Of a stretch of DNA of 63,100 nt, positions 27,808 through 35,912 are shown in pieces. Numbering within the stretch: the stretch's first letter is position 1; every line of letters begins with the position of its first letter. This DNA comes from Kofleriaceae bacterium (lineage in GTDB: Bacteria > Myxococcota_A > Polyangia > Haliangiales > Haliangiaceae), in the NCBI GenBank assembly GCA_018057825.1, contig JAGPCY010000049.1:1-63100 (forward strand), read 5' to 3'. Under the pieces are notes generated by a model. It had not been told where the DNA came from. It saw only the letters and a program-made list of their open reading frames with translations, and did no database searches. The position numbers and the translations under genes are program-made.

Positions 27808-27999
27808 TCGGGCGTAGGTGTTGACGTGGGTGCCCTGGCCGTCGGGCCCGGGGGGCGGCGGCTCGGGCTGGGCGCCGTCGATCAGCGCGACCGCAGCCTG
27901 GCCGTCGACCTTGGCCTGATCCTGCGCCAGCTTGTGGACGCTGGTCGCGTACTGCGTGCTCGCGGCCACGCCGAGGGCGGACGAACTCGGGATGTTCAT
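27808..27999 (-). pseudogene. Small YjfB-like (putative motility) protein with lost stop codon
   Basis: ATG at 27999 opens MNIPSSSALGVAAS, an alanine/glutamine helix, a Pro-rich turn and the ending GTHVNTYA. The length, start and ending resemble small YjfB-type proteins. Where a stop is expected after residue 63 the codon is CGA (27810-27808), one base from TGA. The frame then runs on to 27304 antisense to the membrane-protein gene, with codon use that no longer looks coding. Either the stop was lost by mutation or a base was misread. Family assignment is tentative. Confidence 0.45.
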
Positions 28000-28049
28000 C
28001 CTTCGTGCATCGACCGCGACGCCGCGAGTTGTAGGCCCGACCGGCCCGA

Positions 28050-29648
28050 TCAGAACAAGAAGTCGGTCGACAGGAACCCCGACAGCCGACGGGTGACGAT
28101 CTCGCCCACCAGCTCCTGGTTGGCCTCGGTCGCCGTGGTCGCCACCACCGTGCGGATCGAGAACGCCCGCAGCGCGTCGGTGATCGACAGCGTGCCCTCG
28201 GCCGAATCCTTGCGCCCGGTGAACGGGAAGCTGTCGGGGCCGCGCCGGCACTGGGTGTTGAGGTTGATGCGACAGACCGCGTTCATGAGCGCATCGACCA
28301 GGGCCCCGAGCTCGCGCGGGTCGCGACCGAACAGCGCGATCTGCTGGCCGTAGTCGCTGGCCCGCATGAAGTGATCGATCTCGCCCAGGTCGCGGAAGGT
28401 CGCCACCGGCACCACCGGGCCGAACTGCTCCTCGTGATAGAGCCGGGCCGCCGGGCCCACCGGGTACACCACCGCCGGCCGAAAGAAGCTGCCGTGGACC
28501 TCGCCGCCGCAGACCAGCCGAGCGCCGTGGGCCACGGCGTCGTCGACCAGCCCGCGCAGGTGCGCCGGCTTGCCCGGCTCGGGTAGCGGCGTCAGCGCCA
28601 CCGGTTGCCACGGCATCCCGGCCGGCAAGGCCGACACCGCCGCCGCCAGCTTGGCCACGAAGGCGTCCGCGATGTCGGCGTGGGCGAAGATCAGCTTGAT
28701 CGCCGTGCAGCGCTGGCCGTTATACGACAGCGCCCCAGCGACGCACTCGCGGACCGCCAGGTCGAGGTCGGCCGACGGCAGGATCACCGCCGGGTTCTTG
28801 GCCTCGAGCCCCGTGATCCGCCGCAGCCGGTTGGGCCGCGGGTGCTGGCGCGCGATCAGGTTGGCTACCCGCGCGCTGCCGATGAAGGCCAGGCAGTCGA
28901 CGTCGCCCGACCCCATGATCGGCCCCACCACCGTCGGGCCGTCGCCTTGCAGGACGTTCACCACCCCGGGCGGGAAGGCGTCGCGAAAGGCGGCCAGGAG
29001 CGGCAGATGGACGAGCTGCCCGAGCTTCGGCAGCTTCGACACGATCGTGTTGCCCATGATCAGGGCCGGGATGAGCGTCGTGAAGGTCTCGTTCAGCGGG
29101 TAGTTGAACGGCCCCATGCACAAGACCACCCCGAGCGGCGAGCGCCGGATCTGTCCGATGAAGCCGCCCGTCACGCTGAACCGCCCGGCCGTGCGATCGA
29201 GTTCCTTTAGCGCCGCGATCGTGTCGACCACGTAGGCGATCGTGCGATCGACCTCGGACTCCGCGTCGGCGCGCGTCTTGGCGATCTCCCACATCAACAA
29301 GCGCACCAGGTCCTCGCGCGCCGCCCGCATCCCGGCCACGAAGGTCTCGACCCGTTCGATGCGCTCGCCCACCCGCATCGTCGGCCACGGGCCGCGGCCG
29401 TGGTCCCACGCCGCCTTCGCCGCCGCCAGCGCGTCCTGCGCCGCCGCCCCGTCCACCATCGCCACCCGCCCCAGCTCCATCGGCGCCAGCCCGCCATCCT
29501 CCCCGCGCACCCACACCGCCGAGTACACGGGCGCCGTCGCCCCCTCCCACTGCCGCACCTCGCCCCCGCACAGCCACTGCCGATCCCACCGCGCCACATC
29601 GATCGTCATCGACGCCGGAACCTCTGCGACACTGGGGAACTCGATCAT
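28050..29648 (-). CDS. Aldehyde dehydrogenase, non-phosphorylating GAPDH (GapN)-like
   Basis: A 532-aa member of the NAD(P)-dependent aldehyde dehydrogenases: MGPFNYPLNET cofactor segment, FIGSARVAN, the general-base Glu in ITGLEAKNP and catalytic Cys in NGQRCTAIK. GRKDSAEGTLSITDAL near the C-terminus is typical of GapN-type enzymes, which oxidise glyceraldehyde-3-phosphate directly to 3-phosphoglycerate with NADP. There is no obvious microcompartment-targeting peptide at either end. ATG 29648 overlaps an AAAGGA element; an in-frame ATG 14 codons later is an alternative start. Confidence 0.85.
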   Translation of the reverse strand: MIEFPSVAEVPASMTIDVARWDRQWLCGGEVRQWEGATAPVYSAVWVRGEDGGLAPMELGRVAMVDGAAAQDALAAAKAAWDHGRGPWPTMRVGERIERVETFVAGMRAAREDLVRLLMWEIAKTRADAESEVDRTIAYVVDTIAALKELDRTAGRFSVTGGFIGQIRRSPLGVVLCMGPFNYPLNETFTTLIPALIMGNTIVSKLPKLGQLVHLPLLAAFRDAFPPGVVNVLQGDGPTVVGPIMGSGDVDCLAFIGSARVANLIARQHPRPNRLRRITGLEAKNPAVILPSADLDLAVRECVAGALSYNGQRCTAIKLIFAHADIADAFVAKLAAAVSALPAGMPWQPVALTPLPEPGKPAHLRGLVDDAVAHGARLVCGGEVHGSFFRPAVVYPVGPAARLYHEEQFGPVVPVATFRDLGEIDHFMRASDYGQQIALFGRDPRELGALVDALMNAVCRINLNTQCRRGPDSFPFTGRKDSAEGTLSITDALRAFSIRTVVATTATEANQELVGEIVTRRLSGFLSTDFLF

Positions 29649-29685
29649 CCTTTCATTGTAGCCGCGCCGCCCGGCGTCGCGCAGG

Positions 29686-30267
29686 CTACTCGTCGTCGTC
29701 GTCGTCGCCGAACAGGACGGCGACGCGGAGCTCGACCGCGGCGAAGGGCTCCGCGCGCACCGTCTCATCCGCGCCGGCCGACAGCACCATCGTGTAGCCA
29801 TCCGGGCTGAAGCGATGGACGATGAGGAGCTTCTCGAGCGCATCGAGGATCCAGTAGTGCGGGACCTCGGCGGCGTGAAGCACCCGCGGCTTGTCCACGA
29901 AGTCGCGTTTCTCGTTGTGGGGCGACAGGACCTCGCAGACCCAGTCGGGGCGGACGCGCACTGCGAAACCGGATGGAAACTCGGGAACCCGATCGCGGCG
30001 CCAGCCCGCCAGATCGTGGCAGAACACGGCGCCGCTCGCGTACTGAACATGGGTCTCGGTAGCGAACCACCAGCCGCCCGGCCAACGTCCTCCCGGCTTG
30101 CGATCGAAGCGCCGTCCGAGCGAGGCGACCGTCGCGGCTTGGCCCCGCCCATGTTCGGCCGTGGGCGCCGCCTTCGGCACCAACGCGCCGCCGACCAGCT
30201 CGAGTTGCTCGCGGTCGGCGCGAGCCAGCAGGTCAGCGAGGGTGGCCGGGCGAACCAACCGCACCAT
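29686..30267 (-). CDS. Uma2 family (DUF820) putative endonuclease
   Basis: A 193-aa protein with the PD-(D/E)xK-like Uma2 pattern: ELVGGALV near the N-terminus, RPDWVCEVLSPHNEKRD containing the Asp and Glu of the putative metal site plus Lys, and HYWILDALEKLLIVHRF. It ends in an acidic DDDDDE tail. The biological role of Uma2 proteins is unsettled. TATACT on the coding strand (30279-30274) lies 6 bases before the ATG, compatible with a leaderless transcript. Confidence 0.82.
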   Translation of the reverse strand: MVRLVRPATLADLLARADREQLELVGGALVPKAAPTAEHGRGQAATVASLGRRFDRKPGGRWPGGWWFATETHVQYASGAVFCHDLAGWRRDRVPEFPSGFAVRVRPDWVCEVLSPHNEKRDFVDKPRVLHAAEVPHYWILDALEKLLIVHRFSPDGYTMVLSAGADETVRAEPFAAVELRVAVLFGDDDDDE

Positions 30268-30407
30268 GCCGATAGTATAGGTCAGCCAGGCGCGGCGCAG
30301 GGACGCTCACTGGCCGCGCGGGCGGTGCGCCTTGATGACCCGGTCGCCGGCGATCTCGCTGAGCCCGATGGGACCGGTCTCGCTGGGTGTGCGACCTTCG
30401 GGCCGCG

Positions 30408-30923
30408 TCAAGGGGGCTCCTCGTCGTGGCGCATCGAGGGAAAGGCCACGGCGACCACCTCGGGATCGAAGCGGTCCAGGATCTCGTCGGCGTCTCGGAT
30501 CGAGACCGTCCCTGGGAGGTCGATCGCGTAGGCGCCCCAGGACTCCATGGACGACGTGAAGCACCCGAGTTCGCGAAATCGCTCCAGGGCGCTGGCCAGC
30601 ATTCGATCGACCTCGTCGCTCCGCTGTAGCCGGAGCAGCCAGATCGTCGTGTGGCCTGACCGTTCGAGATGGCGCCACGCGAAGATGCCCTGCGCCTCCT
30701 CTTCGTCGATGTGAACGACGTCACCGACGGACAGATCCTTGACGAACAGCGGGGGCACGAGGACCTGATAGCCCGCGCCCACGCGCGTCGCCGGCAGACA
30801 CTCGACGGCGGCCGGCGGCCACCCCTCCTCAATCTCGAGGACGAAGCTCAGCGACGCGCGCCCGGCGCACCCGCAACCGGACGGTGCGTGCTCCGCGTCG
30901 GGCCCGCCGGTGCAGCCGGTCAT
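30408..30923 (-). CDS. DUF4265-like protein
   Basis: A 171-aa soluble protein. Features such as VLVPPLFVKDLSVGDVVHID, ERSGHTTIWLL and SWGAYAIDLPG recall DUF4265 proteins, small domains of unknown function common in Myxococcota and often near toxin-like or polymorphic loci. The Cys-rich first 20 residues are not typical, so a later start is possible. The 140-bp gap to Uma2 shows no gene. Confidence 0.55.
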   Translation of the reverse strand: MTGCTGGPDAEHAPSGCGCAGRASLSFVLEIEEGWPPAAVECLPATRVGAGYQVLVPPLFVKDLSVGDVVHIDEEEAQGIFAWRHLERSGHTTIWLLRLQRSDEVDRMLASALERFRELGCFTSSMESWGAYAIDLPGTVSIRDADEILDRFDPEVVAVAFPSMRHDEEPP

Positions 30924-31035
30924 GCACCGATCTCTATCACGGTCGCGCGATCGCGCAGGGCTCGGTCCGACCGCGGCGACGCGCGAGCCAGAAGCGCCCG
31001 GCGCGACGCCGCGCTCGGCGTCGTCGCGAGATCGC

Positions 31036-32007
31036 TCACTCCCCGGCCAAGACGACCGCGACCACCTTGCGGCCGAACCGCGCGGCGATGGGCGGCGTGA
31101 CCTCGATCGCGTGGGCGTCGATCGGCTGCGACGACGCGGCCAGGCTCGACGGCGCCGCGGCGCGCCGGGTGGCGGCGACCAGCGCCGCGAGCTGCTCGCG
31201 ATCGATCACGTGATCGCGCCCGAGGCCGAGGACGCGCCCGGCGATCAGCCGACCGTGGCGGCCGCGCAGCTCGCCGGTGCGCGCGCCCAGGCAGCGCGTG
31301 AGGTGGACCTGGTGCAGCTCTGCGGCCGCGGCTTGCCAGGCCGCGGCGACCGTGCGACCCGCGGCCACGCCGCACAGCGCCGGCGCGTCGGGATCGTGGG
31401 GCACCGCGACGCACGCGACGACCGGCGGCGCGCGCTCGAGCACCAGCGACGACACCCGCCGGCCCTGGGCGCGATGCCAGTCGAGCACCCGCGCGACCCG
31501 CGTCGGCTCGCCGCTGTCGTCGAGCCGGGCCTCGGCCCGGCGCTCGGCCCACGCGCGCGCGACCGCCCGGCGCTCCCACGCCTCGAGGACCGCGTGCTCG
31601 CCGGCGGCGGCCAGGTCGGGCCCACAGCCCCAGGACGCGCGCTCGCGCACGGTCTTGGCGTCGAGCATGGCGCGCTCGCCGCGGCCCATGCGGATCGCGG
31701 GCAAGAGCCGGTTGGCCGGCAGGCCGTCGCGAGCCAGGGTCTCGAAGGCCGCGCCGACCACGCTCGTGACCGCCTGGTCGCCCCGCGCGCCACGGCCATA
31801 CACCTCGCGCGGCCACGCGAACACCGGCCCCACCAGGCGACCGCGCACCGCGACCGGCAGCTCCGACGGCCCCGCCGCCAGCGACTCGACGCTGGCGAAC
31901 ACCCCGAGGCCAGGGTCGAGCACCGGGATCAAGGCGCCGTCATCGACGGGCTCGCGGTCACGGTCAGAGAAGCGGGCGGGCTGGGCGGTGGACAGGTGGA
32001 GCGGCAT
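31036..32007 (-). CDS. SagD-like YcaO-domain protein, C-terminally short
   Basis: A 323-aa protein whose layout follows the YcaO cyclodehydratase of azoline peptide clusters. LDPGLGVFASVESL matches the start, YGRGARGDQAVTS matches the GKGxSxxQAxxSA segment, and CGPDLAAAGEHAVLEAWERRA matches the GLxExIERDA helix with both Glu kept. AVPHDPDAPALCGVAAGRTV and a final IEVTPPIAARFGRKVVAVVLAG also fit. The protein stops where homologues continue for about 70 residues to a PxPxP tail needed for catalysis. The first ATP-site Glu (EAxER) is Ala here. It is probably inactive or has another role. No precursor peptide, SagB or SagC gene was seen nearby. Confidence 0.6.
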   Translation of the reverse strand: MPLHLSTAQPARFSDRDREPVDDGALIPVLDPGLGVFASVESLAAGPSELPVAVRGRLVGPVFAWPREVYGRGARGDQAVTSVVGAAFETLARDGLPANRLLPAIRMGRGERAMLDAKTVRERASWGCGPDLAAAGEHAVLEAWERRAVARAWAERRAEARLDDSGEPTRVARVLDWHRAQGRRVSSLVLERAPPVVACVAVPHDPDAPALCGVAAGRTVAAAWQAAAAELHQVHLTRCLGARTGELRGRHGRLIAGRVLGLGRDHVIDREQLAALVAATRRAAAPSSLAASSQPIDAHAIEVTPPIAARFGRKVVAVVLAGE

Positions 32008-32125
32008 GGGAGGGCTCGTCAGGTCGACACGCCGATCGATGACCAGCGCTACCGCCTGTGACGCCCCCTGCCCTCGGTCTTCGAGCCACTGCCGCGGATT
32101 GCCGGACCTCGCCTGCGGCGCGCGG

Positions 32126-33598
32126 TCACAGCAGGCTGGCGGCGGTGGTGGCCGAGCACACCGCGGGCAGCGCCCCCAGGATCGCCGCCACGTCGCCGGC
32201 CGGCACGCCCAGCACCCCGGTGAGCACCGCCGAGATCGCGTTGTCCGCCCAGTTGAGGAGCGTGCGCGCCAGGTCGGCGAACAGCTTGGGCGCGTCGGTG
32301 AAGGCCTTGCGCAGCGCGTCCTCGACCGCGCGCAGGAGCTTGCCGGCCAGGTCGGCGAGGACCTCGGTCGAGACGTCGAGGCACAGCGTGCCGAGGTCGA
32401 AGGTGTGGCCGCCGAGCTCGAAGCCGCAGGTGAACGCCGCCCCGACCGCGGTGGCGTTGCCGAAGACGTGGGCGCCCGCACCCGCGGGCGCCGCCGGCTG
32501 CGCGTAGGTGCAGATCGACACCCGGGCGCCGCTCGACCCCGACGCCGCGGTGATGCTGAAGAAGCTCGGCGACACGAGCTGGATCGGCGCCAGGAAGGCC
32601 TCGACCTTGACGCCGCGGGTGACCGCGATCTCGACGTCGACGTCGAGATCGATGAACAGGAAGCGCAGCCGCCCCGCGACCATCATCCCGGCCGGGTAGA
32701 AGAACGTCCCGATCTGCAAGCCGGCCGGATCGGGCACGAAGTAGAACTGCGCCTCCTTGGCCACCGTCAGGCTGCCGTCGTCGGCCCGGCTCACCTCGTA
32801 GTGTGTGATGGCCGAGCTGGCGCCGCCCCCGGTCTTGGCGGTCAGGTACCAGCGCGCGCCGGGGGTATCGACGAAGACCGTGAGGCCGGTGCTCGACGCC
32901 GGCAGGTCGGCGACCTGGCCGTAGGTCGCGAACGCGGACGACACCGTCGCCGCGTCGTAGCCGTCGAGCGCGGCCGCCACCGCCGCCGCGCCAGTCGCCG
33001 GGATCGTGAAGGCACCGTCGGCGGTGCCCGAGATGCCGATCTGGCCGAGCACGTCCTCGAGGGGCGCCGGCAGCGGGTCCGAGCCGCCGGCCAGGGCGTC
33101 GACGACCTGGCGCAGCGTGAGGTCGCTGAGCGCGCCCGCGATCATGCTCTTGGCCGGGTTCGAGGTGTCGACCAGGACCGCGATCGAGCTGTCGAAGGCG
33201 CCCGCCACGTCGAGCTCCGCGGCGAAGCCGAACGACGGGACACCCTCGTAGGAGATGCCCAGCTCGACCGCGACGCCGGCGAGCTGGAGGGGCCCGAACG
33301 CCAGCGGCCGCTGGTTGTTCATCGTGCCCGACACGAAGATGCCGTTGGTCGCGACCGCGATGAGCACGCCGAAGTCGACCGGGCTGTCCTGGATCGTGGT
33401 CTTGAGCGTGGCGGCCAGGCCGAAGGTGAAGCCGTCGGCGCCGCCGACCTGGACGAACAGCATGCCGGTCAGGCAGCCGTTGGCGTAGCCGGCCGGCCCC
33501 TGGCAGCTCCGCTTGGCCGGATCGGGATCCGGGGTGATGAACGTCGTCAGCGACACGCCGAGCTGAAACGCGCTCTGGTCCGCGAGGTACGCGAACAT
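32126..33598 (-). CDS. Hypothetical protein, 490 aa
   Basis: No family recognised. The protein starts MFAYLADQ without a signal peptide, is rich in Gly, Ala and short beta-like strands (LQLAGVAVELGISYEG, FLFIDLDVDVEIAV) and ends with an amphipathic helical region containing two Trp-poor repeats. Codon use is fully coding throughout. The ATG lies 5 bp after a TGA that would close a frameshift-corrected polyprenyl-synthetase-like fragment. The YcaO gene follows 118 bp downstream on the same strand. Confidence 0.65.
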   Translation of the reverse strand: MFAYLADQSAFQLGVSLTTFITPDPDPAKRSCQGPAGYANGCLTGMLFVQVGGADGFTFGLAATLKTTIQDSPVDFGVLIAVATNGIFVSGTMNNQRPLAFGPLQLAGVAVELGISYEGVPSFGFAAELDVAGAFDSSIAVLVDTSNPAKSMIAGALSDLTLRQVVDALAGGSDPLPAPLEDVLGQIGISGTADGAFTIPATGAAAVAAALDGYDAATVSSAFATYGQVADLPASSTGLTVFVDTPGARWYLTAKTGGGASSAITHYEVSRADDGSLTVAKEAQFYFVPDPAGLQIGTFFYPAGMMVAGRLRFLFIDLDVDVEIAVTRGVKVEAFLAPIQLVSPSFFSITAASGSSGARVSICTYAQPAAPAGAGAHVFGNATAVGAAFTCGFELGGHTFDLGTLCLDVSTEVLADLAGKLLRAVEDALRKAFTDAPKLFADLARTLLNWADNAISAVLTGVLGVPAGDVAAILGALPAVCSATTAASLL

Positions 33599-33603
33599 GC
33601 AGG

Positions 33604-34130
33604 TCAGCGGGCCCGGCGCAGCGCGCCGCCCGCGATCGAACCGTCGTCGGCGATGCCCGGCTGCGCAGCACCGCCGGGGGCGCGGCGGGATCGGTCTCGA
33701 GCTCCTCGAGCTCGCCGGCGCAGATGCGAAACGCGGTGTCGAGGACCAGCTTGACCAGGCCCATCTCGCTCTCGGTGTCGATGGCGTCGACGAAGGTGCG
33801 GATCGCCTGCACGAACTGCATGTCGCCGAGCACGATCGCCGCCGCCGGACCGCGAGCGGCGTGGATCGAGGGCAGCCCCCGGCGCAGCGGCGCGTCGTCG
33901 ATCACGTCGTCGTGGATCAGGGTGGCGACGTGCAGCATCTCGAGCGAGACCGCCGCCATGATCGCCTTCTCGGGCAGCCGGGCCGCGCCGGCGTGGAGCC
34001 GGGCCGACAAGAGCAACATGATCGGCCGAACGCGCTTGCCGCGCTCGTAGAACGCGCGCTCGACCGAGGTCAGGTCGTGCGGCTGCGCGCTGGCCAGCCC
34101 GCGCTTGTGCGCTCCGCCGTCGATCACCAC
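33604..34130 (-). pseudogene. Polyprenyl synthetase fragment
   Basis: The first half of an isoprenyl diphosphate synthase is plain: ERGKRVRP, then LHVATLIHDDVIDDAPLRRG (the first Asp-rich motif), VLGDMQFVQA and GELEELE. The usual 40 or so N-terminal residues are missing, and the second Asp-rich motif and the C-terminal helices are absent, so it cannot be an active synthase. Past GELEELETDP the frame loses sense at a run of five C. One extra C there would give a frame closing at TGA 33606-33604, 5 bp before the next ATG. The start given (GTG 34130) is only the edge of recognisable coding. Confidence 0.7.
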
Positions 34131-34451
34131 CAGGGAGTACCGTGCTTCCTCTTCGCGCCGGTCGACGGCGCCAGCCGGATCAGGGTGTCCGAGCTGCAGG
34201 TCGCCCGGGTCTCGTCGGCCGCCGGGTTGGGCGCCGCCTACCCTGTCGACGATCCGCAGGCCGAGGCGCTGTACGCCCACGTCCTGGCCCACCGCGAGAC
34301 GCTGCTCGAGGCGCATCTCCTCGAGGGCCAGTCCGACGACGTGATCGATGGGCTCGTCCTGGGCCTGCTCGGCGCGATCGGCCACGTCCCCGGCTGGGAC
34401 GCCACTCGGCTGATGGCGAGGCTCGAGGAGCGGCGCACTCGCTCGGTGTGA
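34107..34451 (+). CDS. Hypothetical protein, probably N-terminally truncated
   Basis: The frame from about 34145 to TGA 34451 shows near-perfect G/C third positions and a helical protein of about 100 residues (DDPQAEALYAHVLAHRETLLEAH, GQSDDVIDGLVLG, WDATRLMARLEER). No convincing start is visible: GTG 34107 is in frame but the first codons look non-coding, and GTG 34142 with a good GGGAG is out of frame. Coding starts just where the opposite polyprenyl-synthetase fragment begins, so a rearrangement may have cut both. No family recognised. Confidence 0.5.
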   Translation: MRSAVDHHQGVPCFLFAPVDGASRIRVSELQVARVSSAAGLGAAYPVDDPQAEALYAHVLAHRETLLEAHLLEGQSDDVIDGLVLGLLGAIGHVPGWDATRLMARLEERRTRSV

Positions 34452-34526
34452 AGCGGAGACCGAGCGAGCCCCCTCGGTACCAACGCCGACCGTGAGCCAA
34501 CCGAGCTCGAGCGCGCGGTCGCGCGG

Positions 34527-34649
34527 CTACTGCCCGGACTTCGACCGGCGCCGCTTGAGCAGCCGGGCGGCGGCTTGCCGGCGCAGCTTCGCGAGCAGCT
34601 TCTGCTCGGGCGTGGGGTCACTGGGGACGGCGGACTTGCGTTTGCTCAT
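34527..34649 (-). CDS. Small basic protein, 40 aa
   Basis: A short frame reading MSKRKSAVPSDPTPEQKLLA and ending in a Lys/Arg-rich helix KLRRQAAARLLKRRRSKSGQ. It is strongly basic, with a plausible helix-forming second half, and might bind nucleic acid. It sits alone between two unrelated genes. No family recognised; the short length keeps confidence moderate. Confidence 0.5.
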   Translation of the reverse strand: MSKRKSAVPSDPTPEQKLLAKLRRQAAARLLKRRRSKSGQ

Positions 34650-34863
34650 GGGCGGCACGGTAACCGATCTCAGGGCGCCCCCCTCGGTTCTGGCCGGTGA
34701 TTCGACGCCGAGCCGTGGCCGCCGACACCGTCCCCGCGATGTGGGGCCGCGAGCCGGTGACGCCGCACTGCGGGCCCGGGCGAGCGCCAGCGCTCGTCGG
34801 ACCGGGGCGCGCTTCGGCTGTGGGTGCGGGCGCGTCGCAGCTCGGGGTGCCATGCTCCTGGCC

Positions 34864-35838
34864 ATGCGGACCTGGGCCCTGGTCACCTTGCTGCTCGTCG
34901 CGACGTCGGCTGGGGCGCGGGCCGCGCCGTCGGCCGAAGCGGCGGCGTGGTTCGATGGGCTCGACGCCCGCGTCGCGGCGGACCTAGCCGCCGGCCGGCC
35001 GCTGGTCGTGCAGGTGCACGTGCCGCTGTGCGAGGGCACGATCATCGCGTGCGGCAACGCCAAGCTCGGCGACGGCGACAACCCACGCACCAACCTGTAC
35101 TGGGCCACGACCGAGGGCTTCCTCGGCTGGTTCGGGCGCAAGGGCAGCGGATGGAAGGCGACGCTGGTCGCCACCGGCGACGCGATCGGCGAGTCCGACG
35201 TCCTCGACCTGCGGGTGTGGCAGCGCGAGGTCGCGACCCCGGCGCGGTGGCGGGCCGCGGGGGCGCCGAAGCGCGTCAAGGTGTACGTCGTGGCAGAGGC
35301 CTGGCGCGGCACGGCGATCGATCGCGCGCTGACGCGCTACGCCGAGGATCTCTACGGCGCGCACGCCCAGGGCGTGACGCTGGCTGATGGCACGACCCTG
35401 GCCGCCGGCGGCGACGCTCACGTCGTCGCGTACGTCGGCCACAACCGGCTGATGGACCTGGCGACGTTCGACTGGCGCGCGATCGCCGCGCGCGGCGACG
35501 ATCGCAGCCGCGGCGTGATCGCGATCGCCTGCCACACGGCGCCGTACATGCAGTCGGTCGTGCCCGGCCCACGCCAGGTGCCGCTGGTGATGACCCGCGA
35601 CTTCCTCTTGGCCTCGGCCGCGGCCCTCGAGGGCGCCGTCACCGCCTTCGCCAAGGGCGGCGACTACGCGGCGGTGCGGCGCGGCGCGGCCACTGGCTAT
35701 GCCGACGGCGGCGACAAGCCGCTGACGCGCGTCTTCGGCGCGTTCTCGAACCCCGCCGATCGGCGCTGGGGCACGCCGGGCTATTCGGCCGCCGTCAACG
35801 ACCACGCCGCGGCCCAGTGCGGCGCGTCCGCGCCGTAG
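34864..35838 (+). CDS. Secreted protein with possible clan CD (caspase-like) His/Cys dyad
   Basis: A 324-aa protein with a clear signal peptide (MRTWALVTLLLVATSAGARA). In the middle a hydrophobic strand leads to a histidine, VVAYVGHNRLMD, and about 20 residues later another strand leads to a cysteine, GVIAIACHTAPYM. This order and spacing is that of the His/Cys dyad in caspase/gingipain-like proteases. The rest shows no named domain. Myxococcota have many such unassigned secreted proteins, so the protease idea is an inference. An upstream in-frame ATG (34852) would only lengthen the leader by four residues. Confidence 0.7.
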   Translation: MRTWALVTLLLVATSAGARAAPSAEAAAWFDGLDARVAADLAAGRPLVVQVHVPLCEGTIIACGNAKLGDGDNPRTNLYWATTEGFLGWFGRKGSGWKATLVATGDAIGESDVLDLRVWQREVATPARWRAAGAPKRVKVYVVAEAWRGTAIDRALTRYAEDLYGAHAQGVTLADGTTLAAGGDAHVVAYVGHNRLMDLATFDWRAIAARGDDRSRGVIAIACHTAPYMQSVVPGPRQVPLVMTRDFLLASAAALEGAVTAFAKGGDYAAVRRGAATGYADGGDKPLTRVFGAFSNPADRRWGTPGYSAAVNDHAAAQCGASAP

Positions 35839-35912
35839 CCTCGACGGTCGGTTCCCGCGCGCTGGCCAACCGGGGTTGGCGCGGTCGCCGCGACCAGCTT
35901 GGCCCCCTCGAG

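Noticed and set aside
28049-28050. GapN-like dehydrogenase as microcompartment cargo
   Set aside because: No amphipathic terminal peptide is seen and it lies 14 kb from the shell genes, so nothing in the sequence ties it to them.
31036-32481. 481-residue version of the YcaO protein
   Set aside because: The first 158 residues are an Arg/Ser/Pro shadow of the neighbouring 490-aa gene; the family N-terminus begins at 32007.
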